From the NCBI GenBank assembly GCA_900473745.1, contig UCMW01000004.1, positions 310,001 through 374,000 of the forward strand: a stretch of DNA of 64,000 bases. Direction: 5' to 3'. The translations under genes and the position numbers were made by a program. This document shows positions 60,351-64,000 of this stretch, in pieces. This DNA comes from Hyphomicrobiales bacterium. Its GTDB lineage: Bacteria; Pseudomonadota; Alphaproteobacteria; Rhizobiales; Rhizobiaceae. The notes below the pieces were generated by a model. The model made no database searches. It was not told the DNA's origin and worked only from the letters and a program-made list of their open reading frames with translations. The first letter of the stretch is position 1; the number at the start of each line of letters is the position of its first letter.

Positions 60351-61841
60351 ATGGCACGCATCGTAATGTCGGCAACAGGCGCAGAAGCGCTCACTTTTGA
60401 CGACGTCCTCCTGCAGCCGGGGCACTCTGAAGTGATGCCGGGGCAGACCAATATCGCGACACGCATCGCCCGGGACATCGATCTTGCGCTGCCGATTCTT
60501 TCCTCCGCCATGGACACGGTCACGGAAAGCCGCCTTGCGATCGCCATGGCCCAGGCCGGCGGCATCGGCGTCATTCACCGCAACCTGACCCCGATCGAAC
60601 AGGCGGAAGAAGTTCGACAGGTGAAGAAGTTCGAAAGCGGCATGGTCGTCAATCCGGTGACCATCGGCCCGGAAGCAACCCTGGCTGAAGCCAAGGCGCT
60701 GATGGGTGCCCATGGCATTTCCGGCATTCCGGTCGTCGAGGGCACAAGCCGCCCCGGCCGCCTTGTCGGCATCCTGACCAACCGCGACGTCCGTTTTGCC
60801 TCGGATCCGAGCCAGAAGATCTATGAGCTGATGACCCGCGAAAACCTCGTGACGGTCAAGGACGGTGTTGACCAGCAGGAAGCCAAGCGGCTCCTGCATT
60901 CGCACCGCATCGAGAAGCTGCTCGTCGTCGACAACGAAGGCCGCTGCGTCGGTCTGATCACCGTCAAGGACATCGAGAAGTCGCAGCTCAACCCGCATGC
61001 CGCCAAGGACGCCCAGGGCCGCCTGCGTGTCGCCGCCGCCATCTCCACCGGTGATGATGGCGTGGAACGCGCCGAGCGCCTGATCGACGCAGGCTGCGAT
61101 GTCATCGTCGTCGACACCGCCCACGGTCACAGCCAAAAGGTTCTGGATGCGGTCGCGCACGTGAAGAAGATGTCGAATGCCATCCGCATCATCGCCGGCA
61201 ACGTCGCCACGACCGAGGGCACGCGCGCCCTGATCGATGCAGGCGCTGATTGCATCAAGGTCGGCATCGGCCCGGGCTCGATCTGCACCACCCGCGTCGT
61301 CGCAGGCGTCGGCGTTCCCCAGCTCGCCGCCGTCATGGCCGCCGTCGAGGAAGGCAACAAGCACGACATTCCGGTCATCGCCGATGGCGGCATCAAGTTT
61401 TCGGGCGACGTTGCCAAGGCGATCGCTGCCGGTGCCTCCGCCGTCATGGTCGGCTCGCTCCTCGCAGGAACCGACGAAAGCCCGGGCGAGGTCTATCTCT
61501 ACCAGGGCCGCTCCTTCAAGGCCTATCGCGGCATGGGCTCCGTCGGTGCCATGGCCCGCGGCTCGGCCGACCGCTACTTCCAGGCGGAAGTGCGCGACAC
61601 GCTGAAACTCGTGCCAGAAGGCATCGAAGGCCAGGTGCCCTACAAGGGGCCGGTCTCGGCCGTCCTCCACCAGCTCGCCGGTGGCCTGAAGGCCGCCATG
61701 GGTTATGTCGGTGGCAAGGACATCAAGGACTTCCAGGAAAAGGCGACCTTCGTGCGCATTTCCGGTGCAGGCCTGCGTGAAAGCCATCCGCATGGCGTGA
61801 CGATCACCCGCGAAAGCCCGAACTATCCGGGCGTCGCATGA
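60351..61841 (+). CDS. guaB: IMP dehydrogenase
   Basis: A 496-aa enzyme oxidising IMP to XMP with NAD+, the committed step of guanine nucleotide synthesis. TIM-barrel with loop GPGSICTTR carrying the catalytic Cys near residue 309, two CBS domains inserted (about 100-210), flap [11 protein letters not shown] 60351 has AAGGA 9 bases upstream and gives the usual length; the frame extends to 60162. Confidence 0.97.
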   Translation: MARIVMSATGAEALTFDDVLLQPGHSEVMPGQTNIATRIARDIDLALPILSSAMDTVTESRLAIAMAQAGGIGVIHRNLTPIEQAEEVRQVKKFESGMVVNPVTIGPEATLAEAKALMGAHGISGIPVVEGTSRPGRLVGILTNRDVRFASDPSQKIYELMTRENLVTVKDGVDQQEAKRLLHSHRIEKLLVVDNEGRCVGLITVKDIEKSQLNPHAAKDAQGRLRVAAAISTGDDGVERAERLIDAGCDVIVVDTAHGHSQKVLDAVAHVKKMSNAIRIIAGNVATTEGTRALIDAGADCIKVGIGPGSICTTRVVAGVGVPQLAAVMAAVEEGNKHDIPVIADGGIKFSGDVAKAIAAGASAVMVGSLLAGTDESPGEVYLYQGRSFKAYRGMGSVGAMARGSADRYFQAEVRDTLKLVPEGIEGQVPYKGPVSAVLHQLAGGLKAAMGYVGGKDIKDFQEKATFVRISGAGLRESHPHGVTITRESPNYPGVA

Positions 61842-62404
61842 TCTTGCGGCGCTGGCCCGGCCCGCGTCAGGCGCCGCTCCTCTGGGGGAGCGGCGTTCTG
61901 TCGGCCGTACTGCTGGTCTGGATGAACCTCGGCTTTGCGTCTCGGTTCGCCGAATTGACCGGTGGAAGGGCAATGCCAGACCTCGATATCGAGAGCACGG
62001 GGCAGGGCATGCTGTCTCTCCGAACCTTGCTGGAGGGACGGCTGGACGCGGCAGAACTGCTGCGTGACATGCATCTCGGCCCCGATCTCGTCCTGCCGGC
62101 GAGCCTCTGCCTCTTTGTCGTCCTGTTGATGCGCCGTGTCGCACTGGGTGCCGGCCTCTACGGCCGCCCGGCGGAACGTCTTTTGCCCGCACTTCTCGCC
62201 TTGCCGATCGCCTATGGCATCGTCGACTATGCCGAGAATATCGTGAGCCTCATGCTTTTCCCACCGTCTTCTCCGACGCCGGGCACGGCGGGTCTGTTGG
62301 CCGAGGCGCTTTCCTGGCTGACACGTCTGAAGTTTGCCGCTCTCGTCATTTCGGGCATTCTGGTGCTTCGGCTGGCCTTTGGCCCGAAATACACTCACGC
62401 TTGA
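61838..62404 (+). CDS. hypothetical membrane protein coupled to guaB
   Basis: A 188-aa protein with about four hydrophobic helices ([77 protein letters not shown]). Starts by ATGA overlap with guaB. No family with known function recognised. Confidence 0.8.
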   Translation: MILRRWPGPRQAPLLWGSGVLSAVLLVWMNLGFASRFAELTGGRAMPDLDIESTGQGMLSLRTLLEGRLDAAELLRDMHLGPDLVLPASLCLFVVLLMRRVALGAGLYGRPAERLLPALLALPIAYGIVDYAENIVSLMLFPPSSPTPGTAGLLAEALSWLTRLKFAALVISGILVLRLAFGPKYTHA

Positions 62405-62426
62405 ACTTCAAGGACGCCTTTTTCAG

Positions 62427-62840
62427 ATGACCGGTTTCGAAATGTTCTGGCCCCTGGTGGCCCATGCCTTCCTCGTCTTCTGCCTCTATGCACTCTTGGT
62501 CGTCCGCCGCGCCGCCGTGGTGCGGGCCGGCAAGGTCGAGCGTATCGCATTCCGGGAAAACGTGGCCGAGCCGGAAGAGAGCCGCGTGGTCAACAAGGCG
62601 ATCGCCAACCAGTTCGAGCTGCCGGTCATCTTCTACGCCGTGTCCGTCCTGCTCTTCATGACCGAAGCGGACAACATCGTCGCGGTCGTCCTGGCCTGGT
62701 TCTTCGTCGCCGCGCGTTATCTGCAGGTCGCCATGCACCTGACCGGCAATCTGCCGCTTCGCCGCCTGTCCTTCATGCTGGGCTTTGTGTCTCTCTTTCT
62801 CATGTGGCTGTGGCTGGTCGCCTGGATGGCGACCAGCTGA
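62427..62840 (+). CDS. MAPEG family membrane protein
   Basis: A 137-aa protein with four helices. The segment NQFELPVIFYAVSVLLF is the MAPEG signature (glutathione-dependent eicosanoid-type membrane enzymes); in bacteria function is mostly unknown. ATG 62427 begins the first helix; the upstream extension overlaps the previous gene out of frame and is not used. Confidence 0.88.
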   Translation: MTGFEMFWPLVAHAFLVFCLYALLVVRRAAVVRAGKVERIAFRENVAEPEESRVVNKAIANQFELPVIFYAVSVLLFMTEADNIVAVVLAWFFVAARYLQVAMHLTGNLPLRRLSFMLGFVSLFLMWLWLVAWMATS

Positions 62841-62945
62841 AGACGCAACTGTACGGCTAAAAGCCTTCACGGCAACGTGTGTGGGCGGAATGGACCCTGG
62901 CGCTATCTTTTGGAGGCATCCAATTTGTCCCTTGAGGAGAGTGTC

Positions 62946-63821
62946 ATGTCGAAGCCCGAAATCACCCAGGCCATGATCGAAGCCTATGACGAATACACCC
63001 ACCTGACTCTGGACCGCCGTGGCTTCATGCAGAAGCTGACGGCGCTCGCCGGCTCCGGTGCCGCCGCAGCCGCCATCATGCCCATGCTGGCCGCCAACCA
63101 GGCGAATGCCGCCATGGTCGAAGAGACCGATGCGCGTCTCGACGTGTCGGATGTGACCTATCCGGGCGCCGCCGGCGACATGAAGGGTTACCTCGCGATC
63201 CCGAAGGACGCGGCAGACAGGCTGCCGGCCGTGATCGTCATTCACGAGAACCGTGGCCTCAACCCGCATATTCGCGATGTCGCCCGCCGGATGGCGCTCG
63301 AAGGTTTCGTCGCGCTCGCGCCGGACTTCCTGTCGCCCAATGGCGGCACGCCGGCCAATGAGGACGAGGCCCGTGCGATGTTCCAGTCGCTCGACATGGC
63401 GAATGCCACGGCCAATGGCGAGGCGACCCGTGCCTTCCTCGCCGGCCACGAAAAGACCAATGGCAAGGTCGGCGCGATCGGCTTCTGCTGGGGCGGCGGC
63501 ATGGTCAACCGCATGGCAGTGGCATCTCCCGAACTCGGCGCCGGCGTCGCCTATTACGGCTCGCAGGCCCCGGCCGATCAGGTTCCTTCAATCAAGGCGC
63601 CGCTTATGCTGCATTATGCAAGCCTCGACGAACGCATCAATGCCGGCATCGATGCGTACAAGGCGGCCCTCGACGCCAACGGCAAGACCTACGAACTGCA
63701 TATGTACGAGGGCGTGAACCACGCCTTCAACAACGACACGTCCTCGGCCCGCTACGACAAGGCGGCCGCCGACCTCGCCTGGTCGCGCACGGTCGAGTTC
63801 CTCAAGAAGAACCTTGCCTGA
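62946..63821 (+). CDS. dienelactone hydrolase family protein, Tat-type N-terminus
   Basis: A 291-aa alpha/beta hydrolase. Nucleophile elbow GFCWGGGM (Cys near residue 181), acid near the HYASLDERINAG segment, His in GVNHAFNND. Residues 22-50 form a twin-arginine-like export signal (LDRRGFMQKLTALAGSG), though it starts later than usual. GAGGAGA SD before ATG 62946. Similar proteins are common in rhizobia; the substrate is unknown. Confidence 0.92.
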   Translation: MSKPEITQAMIEAYDEYTHLTLDRRGFMQKLTALAGSGAAAAAIMPMLAANQANAAMVEETDARLDVSDVTYPGAAGDMKGYLAIPKDAADRLPAVIVIHENRGLNPHIRDVARRMALEGFVALAPDFLSPNGGTPANEDEARAMFQSLDMANATANGEATRAFLAGHEKTNGKVGAIGFCWGGGMVNRMAVASPELGAGVAYYGSQAPADQVPSIKAPLMLHYASLDERINAGIDAYKAALDANGKTYELHMYEGVNHAFNNDTSSARYDKAAADLAWSRTVEFLKKNLA

Positions 63822-63829
63822 TGGAGATC

Positions 63830-63856
63830 GCGGGGAGCGTCACAGCTCCCCGCTTT
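63830..63856 (+). terminator. Rho-independent-like terminator
   Basis: GCGGGGAGC and GCTCCCCGC, 9-bp perfect stem with 6-base loop, followed by TTT, 9 bases after the hydrolase stop. Confidence 0.8.
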
Positions 63857-63885
63857 CATGACGTTTCCATGAAATCTCCGGCCCT

Positions 63886-63899
63886 TTGACACCGATCAA
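63886..63899 (+). promoter_or_regulatory. FNR/FixK-type box
   Basis: TTGACACCGATCAA matches the TTGA-N6-TCAA pattern of Crp/Fnr-type oxygen- or NO-responsive activators of alphaproteobacteria. It lies 82 bases before the next ATG, a fitting position for activation. Confidence 0.55.
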
Positions 63900-63981
63900 A
63901 CCGCGATCCGTCATTCGCGCATAACGTCCCTCCATGCCCGCCGGCACACGCGCCGCGCGCAAGCGATCGAGGGAGAGCGAC

Positions 63982-64000
63982 ATGGTATCGATGATGAAGG
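63982..64000 (+). CDS. start of a gene cut by the window end
   Basis: ATG at 63982 with GAGGGAGAG SD 5-10 bases upstream opens MVSMMK and continues past the window. Only six codons are visible, so the product cannot be named. The FNR/FixK-type box upstream suggests a microaerobic or nitrosative regulon. Confidence 0.5.

Overview
The window looks like chromosome of an alphaproteobacterium of the Rhizobiales, most likely Rhizobiaceae. The right-hand 10 kb carries genes typical of that group: a Ppx/GppA phosphatase with a long basic N-terminus, RlmE, a DUF1476 (zeta-type ATPase inhibitor) protein, guaB and a MAPEG protein. G+C is high and TRAP and LysR-regulated catabolic genes are common. The assignment is inference from gene content, not from a marker search.

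Region 1 (1-13.3 kb) starts with a TctE/TctD-like two-component pair cut by the window edge. It continues with two minus-strand operons: a molybdenum oxidoreductase (2Fe-2S subunit, molybdopterin subunit, cytochrome c), and an MFS pump with an alpha/beta hydrolase, an SDR, a CMD-CMD-cupin fusion and a cyclophilin-like lipocalin-sized protein. A divergent LysR regulator probably controls both, because a matching operator-like sequence lies before each. A DUF6152/DUF6644 operon follows. Region 2 (13.3-21.3 kb) is a catabolic operon: SAF-domain oxidoreductase, small monooxygenase, HIBADH-type dehydrogenase, TRAP transporter and gluconokinase-like kinase, with a convergent LysR gene.

Region 3 (21.5-53.8 kb) is a defence-rich genomic island next to tRNA-Gln(CUG). 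In order it holds a DUF6361 + PLD-like + helicase module, a decayed SbcD-like gene, an OLD-type ATPase, an SNF2 helicase + type III Mod + Res module, an HNH endonuclease, then a module with a DUF3102-like protein, a PD-(D/E)xK-like nuclease and a split, soluble FtsH-like protease (AAA ATPase and M41 peptidase as separate overlapping genes). Two convergent tyrosine recombinases close the island.

Region 4 (53.9-64 kb) is ordinary chromosome.

The most unusual structure is at the joints. Four copies of a ~305-bp repeat (1949, 13311, 21511, 28693) separate regions 1, 2, the DUF6361 module and the OLD module. Each copy starts with a sequence resembling the tRNA-Gln 3' end and ends with a GCGGMAATNATTTCCGC palindrome. 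The same palindrome stands alone at four further island positions, including exactly between the two recombinase genes. Together these suggest a cassette-like element whose modules are bounded by recombinase-linked sites. The split FtsH/nuclease module and a 21-bp-phased GATTC array beside it are the best candidates for an undescribed system. No CRISPR array, rRNA, conjugation genes or DDE transposase were seen.
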